Shown here piece by piece: positions 43,422-50,915 of a stretch of 64,000 bases of DNA. This DNA comes from Vibrio europaeus. GTDB lineage: Bacteria > Pseudomonadota > Gammaproteobacteria > Enterobacterales > Vibrionaceae. The position numbers and the translations under genes are program-made. The DNA is taken from assembly GCF_001695575.1 (NCBI RefSeq), contig NZ_LUAX01000004.1, positions 184,001 to 248,000 on the forward strand, read 5' to 3'. Within the stretch, counting starts at the first letter, position 1. Each line of letters begins with the position of its first letter. The notes under the pieces are model-generated. The model made no database searches and was not told the origin of the DNA. It saw nothing but the letters and a program-made list of their open reading frames with translations.

Positions 43422-43618
43422 AGTCTGCAGCTCCACGGATAGCTTGTTATCGCTAAAGTTTGTGGGCTGGCTACATTTCTAAAATGTAGTCTTAGTGCTC
43501 CGTTTTGGTTTGACCAAAGAAGCTGTGACATAGAGATTGTATTATCACCTAGTCGTTATATCAAGTTATTTGTAGACAAAAAACGTTACTCAGGGCAATT
43601 CAAGGAAGTTGTAGTTAA
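43422..43618. other. Non-coding stretch of the provirus
   Basis: 197 bp without a supported gene. It contains one hairpin, CTACATTT-CT-AAAATGTAG (about 43471-43489). Could include part of a replication or packaging site; no direct sign of that. Confidence 0.4.
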
Positions 43619-44038
43619 CTACAGGTAATCGGAAAGGTGCCCTAAATTAAACCCATGCAGCACGCTACTGTAAACTTCTTTCATTGTTTCTCTGCCTAGC
43701 CTATTTTGAAAATACTGCCTCTTTCCATTCATGGAGCCTAATGATACGTATGAAAGTCTATCAAGGCTCAGCGTGTAGACCATATCCGCTTTTACCCATG
43801 TTGTTCCTTTATTAAAGAAGCGATGTCTAGGTAAATGATTGTCATCCAGTTGCATGTGATAGGGTTGAATCCTATCTGGCTCTGTTGTGCTAAGACAAAC
43901 GATGGTTGCTAATCTATGTCCATTGGGTCTAGTTCCAATAACTAGAACTGGTCTATCTTTAACCATTTCCGGTTCTTTAAAGCCATTAAAGTTACACATT
44001 AGAATTTGTCCAACTTTTGGAGAGTATTTTAATCCCAT
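43619..44038 (-). CDS. PemK/MazF-family toxin-like protein
   Basis: 139 aa from ATG 44038. N-terminal KYSPKVGQILMCNFNGF, then PEMVKDRPVLVIGTRPNGHRLATIVCLSTTEP, is the MazF/PemK beta-barrel pattern (the RP-V-V-I strand and the strand after it). It lies 2 bp after the repressor gene with no separate antitoxin gene. The family cleaves RNA, but this phage-associated branch is not characterised as far as I know; it may be an addiction, exclusion or regulatory factor. A longer start at 44062 would overlap the repressor gene. Confidence 0.7.
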   Translation of the reverse strand: MGLKYSPKVGQILMCNFNGFKEPEMVKDRPVLVIGTRPNGHRLATIVCLSTTEPDRIQPYHMQLDDNHLPRHRFFNKGTTWVKADMVYTLSLDRLSYVSLGSMNGKRQYFQNRLGRETMKEVYSSVLHGFNLGHLSDYL

Positions 44039-44040
44039 AA

Positions 44041-44667
44041 CTACATTCTCTGACCCGACCAAACAACTTCTCCAATTATCTGAAAGTCATTACTTTGGAT
44101 TTCTTCCTTGGTTAGTTCCCACGGTTTATATGACTCATTGTCGCTAAGAACCTCTAGCCCCGACTTAGAGAACTGCAAGCGCTTAACCATTAACTGGTTA
44201 TCGAAACGGAAAACATACACTCCATCCCCAGTAAATCTATCAACCTTGTTTACCATGACTAGTGCGCCATTTTTTAACGTTGGCTGCATGCTGTCACCCT
44301 TTACGGGCATTAAGAATATGTTATTTGCTTTAACTCCAATCTCCATGCTGATGAATGCTTCACTAAAAACAATTGAGCTAGTCTTTTCCTCACTCACAAC
44401 TAGCGACCCTGCACCCGCACTAGCTTCAACCTCATAAAGCGGAAGGTTCAAGTATCCCTTTGGCGGTGGAGCAATGCCGCCATTTTGTGATATTTCTCTC
44501 GCTTTTAAAAATACCTTGGGCGGGATTTTTCCGCGCAATCTCCAAGTCTGAATTGTGCTCGGGCTTTTACCTAACTTAATGGCTAAGTCATTGTTTGTAG
44601 CTGTATTAGTCAGCATTTTTAGTTCGTCAATTTGCTCGTCAACGTTGCTCATTTCTGTTTCTTTCAT
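44041..44667 (-). CDS. S24-family (CI/LexA-like) phage repressor
   Basis: 208 aa (203 if the ATG at 44652 is used). N-terminal CI-type helix-turn-helix (TNNDLAIKLGKSPSTIQTWRLRGKIPP), then an S24 peptidase domain with the Ser/Lys dyad Ser126 (KGDSMQPTL) and Lys162 (MVKRLQF). A likely self-cleavage site is in EASAGAGSLV (Ala-Gly at about 84-87). RecA-stimulated self-cleavage after DNA damage would induce the provirus. Transcribed leftward, divergent from the PrtN-like gene. Confidence 0.92.
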   Translation of the reverse strand: MKETEMSNVDEQIDELKMLTNTATNNDLAIKLGKSPSTIQTWRLRGKIPPKVFLKAREISQNGGIAPPPKGYLNLPLYEVEASAGAGSLVVSEEKTSSIVFSEAFISMEIGVKANNIFLMPVKGDSMQPTLKNGALVMVNKVDRFTGDGVYVFRFDNQLMVKRLQFSKSGLEVLSDNESYKPWELTKEEIQSNDFQIIGEVVWSGQRM

Positions 44668-44710
44668 GTTTTTAGTCCCATTCTTTTATGTCTCGTTTGT
44701 GTTGAAGTGT

Positions 44711-44767
44711 CCCAAAGTTATTGCTATTTTGTTTGGGTAACTCAAAAGGCTCTCAATTTCCTAGAAT
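44711..44767 (+). promoter_or_regulatory. Divergent operator/promoter region of the lysis-lysogeny switch
   Basis: CCCAAA (44711-44716) and TTTGGG (44732-44737) form an imperfect dyad in the 117-bp gap between the divergent genes; TAGAAT (44762-44767) is a -10 candidate for the rightward unit. These are reasonable operator and promoter candidates, without a perfect -35. Confidence 0.4.
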
Positions 44768-44784
44768 AGCATGGAGAAACAAAA

Positions 44785-45042
44785 ATGAATGTCTCATTTG
44801 CACTACTCGCACTTCATGGACCGACAGTCCAGCTCAATGACATATGTGATAAGTACTTAGGAATCACCCCAAAAACAGCCAGTCAGCGCGCTAAGGCTGC
44901 TGATTTGCCTTTTCCAGTTTTCAAGCTTCGCGATAGTGAGCGAGCGCCTTACATGGTTGAAACCTCTGAATTAGCAACCTTTTTAGAGTCGCAAATGAAA
45001 GCGGCTAAGGATGAGTGGCTAATGGTTCATGGGAGGGCTTAA
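44785..45042 (+). CDS. PrtN-like pyocin-activator family regulator
   Basis: 85 aa. FALLALHGPTVQLNDICDKYLGITPKTA followed by KAADLPFPVFKLRDSERAPYMV resembles PrtN, the activator of pyocin genes in Pseudomonas, which is repressed by PrtR until RecA triggers PrtR cleavage. The protein has the small winged-helix layout with an excisionase-like look. It is the first rightward gene, facing the S24 repressor, as expected for the early switch gene. Targets inferred to be the downstream replication and structural operon. Confidence 0.75.
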   Translation: MNVSFALLALHGPTVQLNDICDKYLGITPKTASQRAKAADLPFPVFKLRDSERAPYMVETSELATFLESQMKAAKDEWLMVHGRA

Positions 45043-45044
45043 GC

Positions 45045-45323
45045 ATGAAAGCGACATATCAAATGTTACGAAAAGCCATGCGCTCCACTCCTAGGTCTCG
45101 TAGTTACTGGGCTGTTCATCAAATCCTTCAGGGGTTGGATGGTAGTGACGCGCTAAAGCAATTTCTTCTTGCGAATGTAAGCATGAGCCTCAGAGACCCT
45201 AGAAAAACATCTTATTACCTAGATGCTAACGAGAGGCTGAACGAGATTAAAAATATGGGTTATTGCGAACCTTGCTTTCACCCTGCCAAGGTTAGCGGTC
45301 AGCGCAGACCCTTGCCGCGCTAA
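45045..45323 (+). CDS. Provirus early protein, unknown
   Basis: 92 aa from ATG 45045, 2 bp after the PrtN-like gene and preceded by GGGAGGG. Basic, with YQMLRKAMRSTPRSRSYWAVHQ, two cysteines in GYCEPCFHP and a basic C-terminus QRRPLPR. May bind nucleic acid; not recognised. Confidence 0.6.
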   Translation: MKATYQMLRKAMRSTPRSRSYWAVHQILQGLDGSDALKQFLLANVSMSLRDPRKTSYYLDANERLNEIKNMGYCEPCFHPAKVSGQRRPLPR

Positions 45324-45332
45324 GGGGGATTT

Positions 45333-45557
45333 ATGCAGGTTTCTGACTCAATTCATCTACCTTGCCCCGATATGGCGGGCATGGTTGACCCAGACCCTAA
45401 GAAGTTGGAGCGCTCTCGCTTTCAGCTTCAAAAGCTACGTGATGAGCACGGCATCAAAAAGCGTGTAAAACCTCAATCAAAACCTATGACTTATACCTGC
45501 ACAGGGGCGGGATGCATTGAGCCGTGGGGTAATGTTAGCAATGGTGAGCCTTACTAA
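45333..45557 (+). CDS. Provirus early protein with C-terminal Cys pair, unknown
   Basis: 74 aa. Basic middle (KLRDEHGIKKRVKPQSKP) and CTGAGC near the C-terminus. Overlaps the replication gene start by one base (TAATG) and is thus translationally coupled with it. Preceded by AAGGGGG. No family assigned. Confidence 0.6.
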   Translation: MQVSDSIHLPCPDMAGMVDPDPKKLERSRFQLQKLRDEHGIKKRVKPQSKPMTYTCTGAGCIEPWGNVSNGEPY

Positions 45558-47497
45558 TGAAGCATTTATACGAACCGCAACCTGAGCGAGAAATTACCAA
45601 TATTCTTAGCCCACACGATGTGGGCTATGTGACCGCATTGGCGCAAGACGTCACCACAACTGAGAAAAATATAGCCGCTATCGAGAGCGGTTTTTTTAGT
45701 GCTCAAAAATCGGATTGGTTAGAAAGTGAGCTAAATAAAGTGCGTGCGGCGGAGCAAGTGCACTTTCATAACACCAAAGAATCAGCAGAAATCTGGCAAC
45801 TCGTTCAGGATGGAAAGCTGACTTTAATCACCCCTGAATATTACGCAAACCCTAAGCGCGAAGCGCACGCCGTAGGCGTGGAGACACTAGGCTTGTCAAA
45901 GGGCGGCAAAGTCCGACACGAAAATCATAAGCACATCGAGCGCTTTATTACCCGCTCACGCCGTCTTAAACCGCGCACCAAGAGCAAAAGCTTTTACGTT
46001 GAGCCGCAAGGCTACGGTATCGAGCAGGACGCCACACAGACCGGATGGGTGCGCGATGAGGAGCGTAAGCGTCTGGATTATCTGCCAAGCAAGGGTATGA
46101 GCCGTGCTTACCTGCTTAAGCGTGACTGGTCAAAGCAAGTGAAATTGCAAGTGACGTACCATCCAAGCCCGAGCGACGCGCCCGAAGCACAAACGGGTGA
46201 GCGTTACACTCATCAACTTTCTAAAAATGCCGTTAAGAAGATATTTGAATCAGGTGCTTACGTGGCAGCGTGTCGAGGTGGTTTCACCACGTTTCTGACG
46301 CTCACGTTTGATGATTTTCAGCGCGCCAAACTGTTTGCTACTGATTCCAATGTCCATTTGACCTCTGAGGGCTGCGAGTTTTCGCCACTGTCTGATGATA
46401 TGGCGGCGTATTCCCCGCTACAAATCACGATTGGCAATGAAGTATCGCGCTTTCTGGATGCGGCAAAGCGCATGTATCACCGTGGTTTTAGTTACAAGCA
46501 AAGCCACTTATCCGGTCAGGCAAACCTTGCCTTTGAGGGGGATGAGGTCAAGGTGGCGGGGCACTACAAAGCCGCGCCATTGATGGGGCGCAAAAGCAAA
46601 GTCGAGCTAGTGGGTCCTGCTCGCGCTAAAGCGGATTTTCACTATATCTGGGTCGCTGAGTGTCCGACCAATGAGCACGGGCAACCAAACCCTCACGTAC
46701 ACATCCTATTGAACTGGCAAGTGGAGCCTGAACACTTTCAAGCATGGGCGAAACGTATTGAGCGCCTATGGGGTCACGGCTTAGCGCACCTTGAGCGCAT
46801 CAAATACAAAGAGGCGGCAGCGGGTTATCTGATTAAGGCGGTGGGTTACGCGGCGAAAGGCGGCAACGCTGACCAAGGCATGATTAAGGGTAATCGCTAC
46901 AACATCGCTCGCTGTAGCCGCGCCCCGCAATGGGAAGCGCTCGCCAGTTTCGACGTGCACAACATGACTGGAATCATCAAAGAGTGTGGCTATCGCTTGG
47001 AGCAGTGGAAAGCCCCAATTAAGCGCGCCATTGCTCGCAAGCAAGCCAAAAAAGCCGAGGCAAAGAAAGCGGTCGACATCAACAAAAAGACCCGCCAAGT
47101 CAGCGCGGTGGTCAAGTTAAACAAACTCATTAATCAGCTTGATAGCGAAATCCTAGCGGAAAAAGAGCACTTAAACAGTCGCGGCGTGTTCGCCAGTTCA
47201 GACAATCAATTCTCTATCAGCTTTGAGGGTGACGACTTCGAGCAAAAAGCTAATGACTTTCTAGAGTGGGCAGCAGGTGCGCGCGGTTGGAGCATGAATA
47301 CCGATGATTTGTATCTGGATGATATTCGCCTTGAAGCCAAAGACCGCTATCAGCGTGCCTTTAAAGCATGGCAACTCAAACAAGCCAACTGGATAAGTCA
47401 GCTAGAGCAAGAGCGCCCGCCAGTGATGCCGGAAGATGTGTACCACGAATTACGAAACAAAAACCTAAGTGACTTAGAGCACTACCAAATTCATTAA
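45557..47497 (+). CDS. Rolling-circle replication initiator (HUH endonuclease, phage gpA-like)
   Basis: 646 aa. The HUH motif is His380-Val-His382 in NEHGQPNPHVHILLNW. Tyrosines at 424 and 431 in AAGYLIKAVGYAAKGG form the nucleophile motif of superfamily I initiators (phiX174 A, P2 A), which use one or two tyrosines to cut the origin. PM2 P12 is of the same class and of similar length (I recall about 634 aa). The N-terminal 200 residues and the C-terminal 170 are charged and unassigned. The nick site was not located. Confidence 0.88.
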   Translation: MKHLYEPQPEREITNILSPHDVGYVTALAQDVTTTEKNIAAIESGFFSAQKSDWLESELNKVRAAEQVHFHNTKESAEIWQLVQDGKLTLITPEYYANPKREAHAVGVETLGLSKGGKVRHENHKHIERFITRSRRLKPRTKSKSFYVEPQGYGIEQDATQTGWVRDEERKRLDYLPSKGMSRAYLLKRDWSKQVKLQVTYHPSPSDAPEAQTGERYTHQLSKNAVKKIFESGAYVAACRGGFTTFLTLTFDDFQRAKLFATDSNVHLTSEGCEFSPLSDDMAAYSPLQITIGNEVSRFLDAAKRMYHRGFSYKQSHLSGQANLAFEGDEVKVAGHYKAAPLMGRKSKVELVGPARAKADFHYIWVAECPTNEHGQPNPHVHILLNWQVEPEHFQAWAKRIERLWGHGLAHLERIKYKEAAAGYLIKAVGYAAKGGNADQGMIKGNRYNIARCSRAPQWEALASFDVHNMTGIIKECGYRLEQWKAPIKRAIARKQAKKAEAKKAVDINKKTRQVSAVVKLNKLINQLDSEILAEKEHLNSRGVFASSDNQFSISFEGDDFEQKANDFLEWAAGARGWSMNTDDLYLDDIRLEAKDRYQRAFKAWQLKQANWISQLEQERPPVMPEDVYHELRNKNLSDLEHYQIH

Positions 47498-47511
47498 AAC
47501 GAGAAAGGACT

Positions 47512-47691
47512 ATGGAAGAGAAAACGCTACAAACCGAAACCACACGACTGCTAAATGAAATGGATTCGGAATCACAAGCCTATAAGCCGCCTATGGGGTT
47601 TGGGTTTGTTAAGCCTTGGCTGACCAAAACGGTTTGGCTATTTAAGGCATTTAATCAACGTCTAAACGCACTGGAAAAGGAGCGCGGCTAA
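47512..47691 (+). CDS. Small provirus protein, unknown
   Basis: 59 aa: acidic start MEEKTLQTETTRLLNEMDSE, then an amphipathic FGFVKPWLTKTVWLFKAFNQR. GAAAGGAC lies just before the ATG and the stop overlaps the next start (TAATG). Coupling and spacing support it as a gene. No family recognised. Confidence 0.6.
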   Translation: MEEKTLQTETTRLLNEMDSESQAYKPPMGFGFVKPWLTKTVWLFKAFNQRLNALEKERG

Positions 47692-48068
47692 TGGATAAAG
47701 AGATTTTAGGTTATATCACTTGCCGAACCTGCATGACGCCTAAGGCAATCATGCAGGGTTCGGGTAAGCGCAAAGAGTACGTATATGGTCGCTGTGAATG
47801 TGGCCCCGACAATCGTTGTGGTAAGCCAGCACAGCTAGAAATGAAAGGCTTTAAACCTCTTGAAGATATTCAAGCGGAAATTGAAGCACTCAACCAACCC
47901 AAAGCAGAGCCAAAACCGGAACCACAACCAGAGCCAAAGCCTGTTGTGAATCAACTACAACCGGATAGTGAACCAAAGCCAATGGGAACGGCGGCGTGTG
48001 TGGGCATTGGTGCGGTAACGGGTTTTGTGTTGGGTGGTGTATTTAAAGTGTTAAAGGCGGTGGCGTAA
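47691..48068 (+). CDS. Zinc-ribbon, proline-rich, membrane-anchored provirus protein
   Basis: 125 aa in three parts: N-terminal ribbon with CRTC, CEC and a further Cys (residues about 11-45); a linker of Pro/Glu/Lys repeats (EPKPEPQPEPKP, about 73-86); and a C-terminal hydrophobic helix GTAACVGIGAVTGFVLGGVF. The layout suggests a periplasm- or membrane-spanning protein, perhaps a virion membrane component. Stop overlaps the next start. Confidence 0.65.
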   Translation: MDKEILGYITCRTCMTPKAIMQGSGKRKEYVYGRCECGPDNRCGKPAQLEMKGFKPLEDIQAEIEALNQPKAEPKPEPQPEPKPVVNQLQPDSEPKPMGTAACVGIGAVTGFVLGGVFKVLKAVA

Positions 48069-48559
48069 TGGACGAGCAAGTATTAGAAAACAATCAAATG
48101 GGCATGGAAGAAATCGAGCAGCTAGAGCAGCACAGCGAGCTAGACGAAAAGGCATTATTAGCAGAGCTTAACGGTGACGACTTCGACCCAGAAAGCGTAG
48201 TTAAGCGCAAAGACCCTAAACAAGCGGCAGAACTGGCGGCAGGTAAACAGACCGCTATCGTTGTGCTTGGTGTGGTTGAGCAAGGGCTAAAAATGTTCGG
48301 TCACAAAGCGTTTGAGTTTGACCCAGAGGGTGCGGAGGGTGTCGCGGAAGCGGCTGCACCTTTGTTTGTGAAATATAACGGTGAGTTGCCGCCTTGGTTG
48401 GCTGAATACAAGGAAGAAATCACTTTTGTTGGTGCGGCGGGTGCGCTTGGTTTTACTTCTGTTCAGCAAATCAAAGCCCTTAAAGCCTTTGATAGAGCCA
48501 AAGAGATTGAGCAAATGAAAAGTGAATCCGAAGTAGAGGGGGTGCAAAGTGAGGCTTAA
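48068..48559 (+). CDS. Provirus structural or assembly protein, unknown
   Basis: 163 aa. Very acidic N-terminus (EQVLENNQMGMEEIEQLEQH), a central KQAAELAAGKQTAIVVLGVVEQGL helix, EYKEEITFVGAAGALGFTSVQQI, and an acidic tail. One or two weakly hydrophobic segments. It sits between the replication and packaging genes. Not recognised. Confidence 0.6.
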   Translation: MDEQVLENNQMGMEEIEQLEQHSELDEKALLAELNGDDFDPESVVKRKDPKQAAELAAGKQTAIVVLGVVEQGLKMFGHKAFEFDPEGAEGVAEAAAPLFVKYNGELPPWLAEYKEEITFVGAAGALGFTSVQQIKALKAFDRAKEIEQMKSESEVEGVQSEA

Positions 48560-48758
48560 TAGACCGCACCCAATGACAGCATTATTGCTCAAGCGTTGCC
48601 GTAAAGAGTCCGGCTTAAAACAGGCTGAGTTTATTAAGAAACATGATATTCCGGTAACTCAGGCAACTTTTTCACGTTGGGAAAAAGGAAAGCAAGCGGT
48701 TCCAGTTGAGGTGCTTTTGTCTCTTGGTTTGCTCGCTCCTGCGGTGGAGGTGAATTAA
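48549..48758 (+). CDS. XRE-like helix-turn-helix protein
   Basis: 69 aa from GTG 48549 with AGAGGGGG at a good distance; ATG 48573 would give a shorter form. RCRKESGLKQAEFIKKHDIPVTQATFSRWEKGKQAVPVEVLLSLG is a helix-turn-helix of the Cro/CI type. It lies inside the late-direction operon and directly abuts the ATPase gene, so it may control capsid genes. PM2 has small late-gene activators (P13, P14), but no homology can be claimed. Confidence 0.7.
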   Translation: MRLNRPHPMTALLLKRCRKESGLKQAEFIKKHDIPVTQATFSRWEKGKQAVPVEVLLSLGLLAPAVEVN

Positions 48759-49418
48759 ATGCAACCTATTAACCCAAACAATGCCCTTAAAAATGGTCAT
48801 GTCTTTGCGGTTGGGATGAGTGGCAGCGGTAAGACGTCCGCTGCTAAGAAACTCTTTATCAAGGCGACTGACCAAGTCGCCATTTTTGACCCAATGGGCG
48901 ACTATACCGGAAAGCTGGCGGGGCGTGTGGTGCGTGGCTATTCCGACATTAAAGAGTTCGCCGCTGCACTGATTGCAGGGCGCAAGACCAAACAAGGCTT
49001 TAAGATTGCCTATCAACCCACTCATGAAACCACAACCAAGGACTTTGACAAGTTTTGTCAGGTGGCTTGGGCTATGGGCAATGGTAAGCACAATAAACCG
49101 CTTAAAATCATCTGTGAGGAAGTGGCAGAGCACAGCGAAAACGCGGGTAAGGCAACAGGCTATCACGGCAAGATATTGCGCTTAGGACGTAAATTTAACC
49201 TGCATACCATTAACCTGTTTCAGCGTGGGCAAGAGGTATCCAAGACCATCATTGATAACTGTCAGCGGGCGTGTGTGATGATGCAAAAGACCAAAGCCAG
49301 TGCTATTTATTTGGAAAAAATGACCGGAATCCCTGCCAATGATATTGACCAACTCAACCCGCTTGAGTATCTGCTGCAAGATGGAAAACAGTTCGAAAAG
49401 GGGGTAATACGCTGGTAA
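48759..49418 (+). CDS. Packaging-type ATPase (PM2 P9-like)
   Basis: 219 aa. Walker A VGMSGSGKTSAAKK (about 18-31), AIFDPMGDY after strand 2, Walker B LKIICEEVAEH (about 115-125). The FtsK/HerA superfamily includes the genome-packaging ATPases of double-jelly-roll viruses, of which PM2 P9 is one, and P9 has about this size. No membrane segment, which argues against filamentous-phage Zot. The stop of the previous gene is directly adjacent to its ATG. It and the capsid gene define the virus lineage. Confidence 0.85.
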   Translation: MQPINPNNALKNGHVFAVGMSGSGKTSAAKKLFIKATDQVAIFDPMGDYTGKLAGRVVRGYSDIKEFAAALIAGRKTKQGFKIAYQPTHETTTKDFDKFCQVAWAMGNGKHNKPLKIICEEVAEHSENAGKATGYHGKILRLGRKFNLHTINLFQRGQEVSKTIIDNCQRACVMMQKTKASAIYLEKMTGIPANDIDQLNPLEYLLQDGKQFEKGVIRW

Positions 49419-49450
49419 TTTGTGAACTAAGTCAAATTTATTGGCAATCC

Positions 49451-49483
49451 ATTCACAATAACTATTAGGAATCGATTGTGAAT
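49451..49483. repeat. Perfect 9-bp inverted repeat upstream of the capsid operon
   Basis: ATTCACAAT (49451-49459) and ATTGTGAAT (49475-49483), 15-bp spacer. A related half-site TTTGTGAAC lies at 49419-49427. It is placed for an operator of the structural operon. Confidence 0.75.
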
Positions 49484-49497
49484 CCCTTGCTTAAGTA

Positions 49498-49526
49498 AAG
49501 CCGTCCAATGTTGGGCGGTTTTTTAT
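49498..49526 (+). terminator. Terminator between ATPase and capsid genes
   Basis: GCCGTCCAA / TTGGGCGG stem with G-U pairs, then TTTTTT. It separates the early/middle transcript from the structural genes. Confidence 0.75.
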
Positions 49527-49542
49527 TTGGAGCAAACAAAAC

Positions 49543-49656
49543 ATGAAACTAGATGCGAAGAACATCGGCATTATCGCGGGTATCGCGGCAATTGTCGCGG
49601 CGGGCGTGGTTTGGGCATCAAACAACGTTGATGCTGTTGAAGACACAATCGGTTAA
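49543..49656 (+). CDS. 37-aa membrane protein before the capsid gene
   Basis: MKLDAKNIGIIAGIAAIVAA followed by GVVWASNN and an acidic end. One membrane helix (about 8-25). TTTGGAG is 9 bp before the ATG, and AAGGAG for the next gene follows the stop. Probably an internal-membrane virion protein, by analogy with the tiny membrane proteins of PM2. Confidence 0.7.
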   Translation: MKLDAKNIGIIAGIAAIVAAGVVWASNNVDAVEDTIG

Positions 49657-49667
49657 GGAGTCGTTAC

Positions 49668-50474
49668 ATGAATTCAGTAATGAAGCTTAATTCGTTTACG
49701 GGTATTGGTTGGGGCGAAAAGGCAACCATGACTCTGTCTACTGGTCCGGTTTATGAGGAAATCTTCCTTGAAACCAACCTAACGCCTGAGCAAATCAAGC
49801 GCGTTTCTATCACGCTGAATGCGGATGAAATTATCATCCTAGACGGCGCGTTGATGAAAGCTCTTGAAGCTTACAAAGGTATGCCGTCAATTGATGGTTT
49901 CTACCACATCCCACTGGCTGACATTACCGCTAAAACTAAAAACGGTATGCGCTACACGGCTCTAGTGACTGAGCAGGGCGATAACATCACGCTAGAAGTC
50001 GAAATCGTTGATAAGCCAGCGGCAGACTCACCGGATGTGCAACTAAAAGGTCACGCTACAGTATCCCCTGCGCAACCTGCGCGAATCGTTGTACCAATGA
50101 TTCAAAAGCAGACCATGCAAGCGGGTTCTACGGAAAACGAATTCCTAGACCTGAAAAGTGGTCCATTGGTTCACGTTCGCCGTTTGCACTTCATGAGTGG
50201 TGAAGTGAATGGGCTAGAGATTCACAAAGACTATGTGAAGCTTTACGACTCAACACGCGCCGTTGAAACCATGCGTGCCAAACGTAATAAGCGTTTCTGG
50301 CAAGCGGGTGTTTTCCACTTTGACCCAATCATGCGCGGCTACTACCTAGACGAGCTATTCCCTACTTACCACAGCAATGAACTTAAGCTCACTGTGAAAA
50401 CGGATTCAGCAGTTGGCACGATTCCAATCGTTGTTGAATCGGTCAAGGTGGTACGTCCTGACCTCATCCAGTAA
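49668..50474 (+). CDS. Major capsid protein candidate (double jelly-roll, PM2 P2-like)
   Basis: 268 aa; PM2 P2 is 269 aa. The N-terminus MNSVMKLNSFTGIGWGEKAT and PVYEEIFLETNLTPEQIKRV share with P2 a pattern of LNS...G...TYE-I-L...TP-QIK-V-L. The sequence is rich in beta strands, without membrane helices or coiled coil, and ends in IPIVVESVKVVRPDLIQ. It begins 11 bp after the tiny membrane protein, behind a strong AAGGAG. Codon use is the best adapted in the provirus, as expected for the most abundant protein. Homology is inferred from pattern, size and neighbours; a structure prediction would settle it. Confidence 0.8.
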   Translation: MNSVMKLNSFTGIGWGEKATMTLSTGPVYEEIFLETNLTPEQIKRVSITLNADEIIILDGALMKALEAYKGMPSIDGFYHIPLADITAKTKNGMRYTALVTEQGDNITLEVEIVDKPAADSPDVQLKGHATVSPAQPARIVVPMIQKQTMQAGSTENEFLDLKSGPLVHVRRLHFMSGEVNGLEIHKDYVKLYDSTRAVETMRAKRNKRFWQAGVFHFDPIMRGYYLDELFPTYHSNELKLTVKTDSAVGTIPIVVESVKVVRPDLIQ

Positions 50475-50483
50475 GGGGGTGAT

Positions 50484-50756
50484 ATGTCTTTATGGGATGA
50501 CCTAAGTAATTTTGGTTCCGGTGTGCTCGATAGCGTGGGTGAAGGTTTTGACAGCTTAGTCAAAACCGCCACAACCGCAGAGCAGCAAACCGTGAACGCG
50601 GGAACCACAGAGCAGACGGTGAAACAGGCAGACGACCACGGCAACAAGGTCACGCCATTACCGCAAGACAAAGAAGATAAAACACTTCTTTATGCGGGCT
50701 TGGGTGTCGGGGCTTTCTTGGGTGTCGGTCTACTCATCGTCTTAGCCAAAAAGTAA
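50484..50756 (+). CDS. Virion membrane protein candidate (90 aa)
   Basis: 90 aa: amphipathic N-terminus (LWDDLSNFGSGVLDSVGEGF), a polar Thr/Gln-rich middle, and a C-terminal helix LLYAGLGVGAFLGVGLLIVL ending in AKK. The C-terminal anchor fits a protein of the internal viral membrane. 9 bp after the capsid gene. Confidence 0.7.
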   Translation: MSLWDDLSNFGSGVLDSVGEGFDSLVKTATTAEQQTVNAGTTEQTVKQADDHGNKVTPLPQDKEDKTLLYAGLGVGAFLGVGLLIVLAKK

Positions 50757-50765
50757 GGGGGACTT

Positions 50766-50915
50766 ATGCCATTGGTATGGGTTGCCCTTGCCGCTGGCGG
50801 CGTGGGTTTTGGTGGGGGTTTCTTTGCGGGTTCAACCGCATCGAAAGCCCTTAAGTTAGCCGCTCTCGGGGGCGGCGGTTATATCGCTTACAAGGTGATT
50901 AAGGGGGGCAAATGA
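50766..50915 (+). CDS. 49-aa glycine-rich membrane protein
   Basis: MPLVWVALAAGGVGFGGGFF then AGSTASKALKLAALGGGGYIAYKVIKGGK. Two hydrophobic glycine-rich segments. AAGGGGG ribosome binding site; the stop overlaps the next start by ATGA. Likely virion membrane protein. Confidence 0.65.
   Translation: MPLVWVALAAGGVGFGGGFFAGSTASKALKLAALGGGGYIAYKVIKGGK

Noticed and set aside
43422..43618. Possible tRNA or small RNA gene in the provirus gap
   Set aside because: Only one short hairpin; no cloverleaf or CCA-end pattern found.
48759..49418. ATPase read as a filamentous-phage Zot protein
   Set aside because: No membrane segment, shorter than Zot, and the neighbours include a 268-aa beta-rich capsid candidate in place of the tiny helical coat protein of inoviruses.
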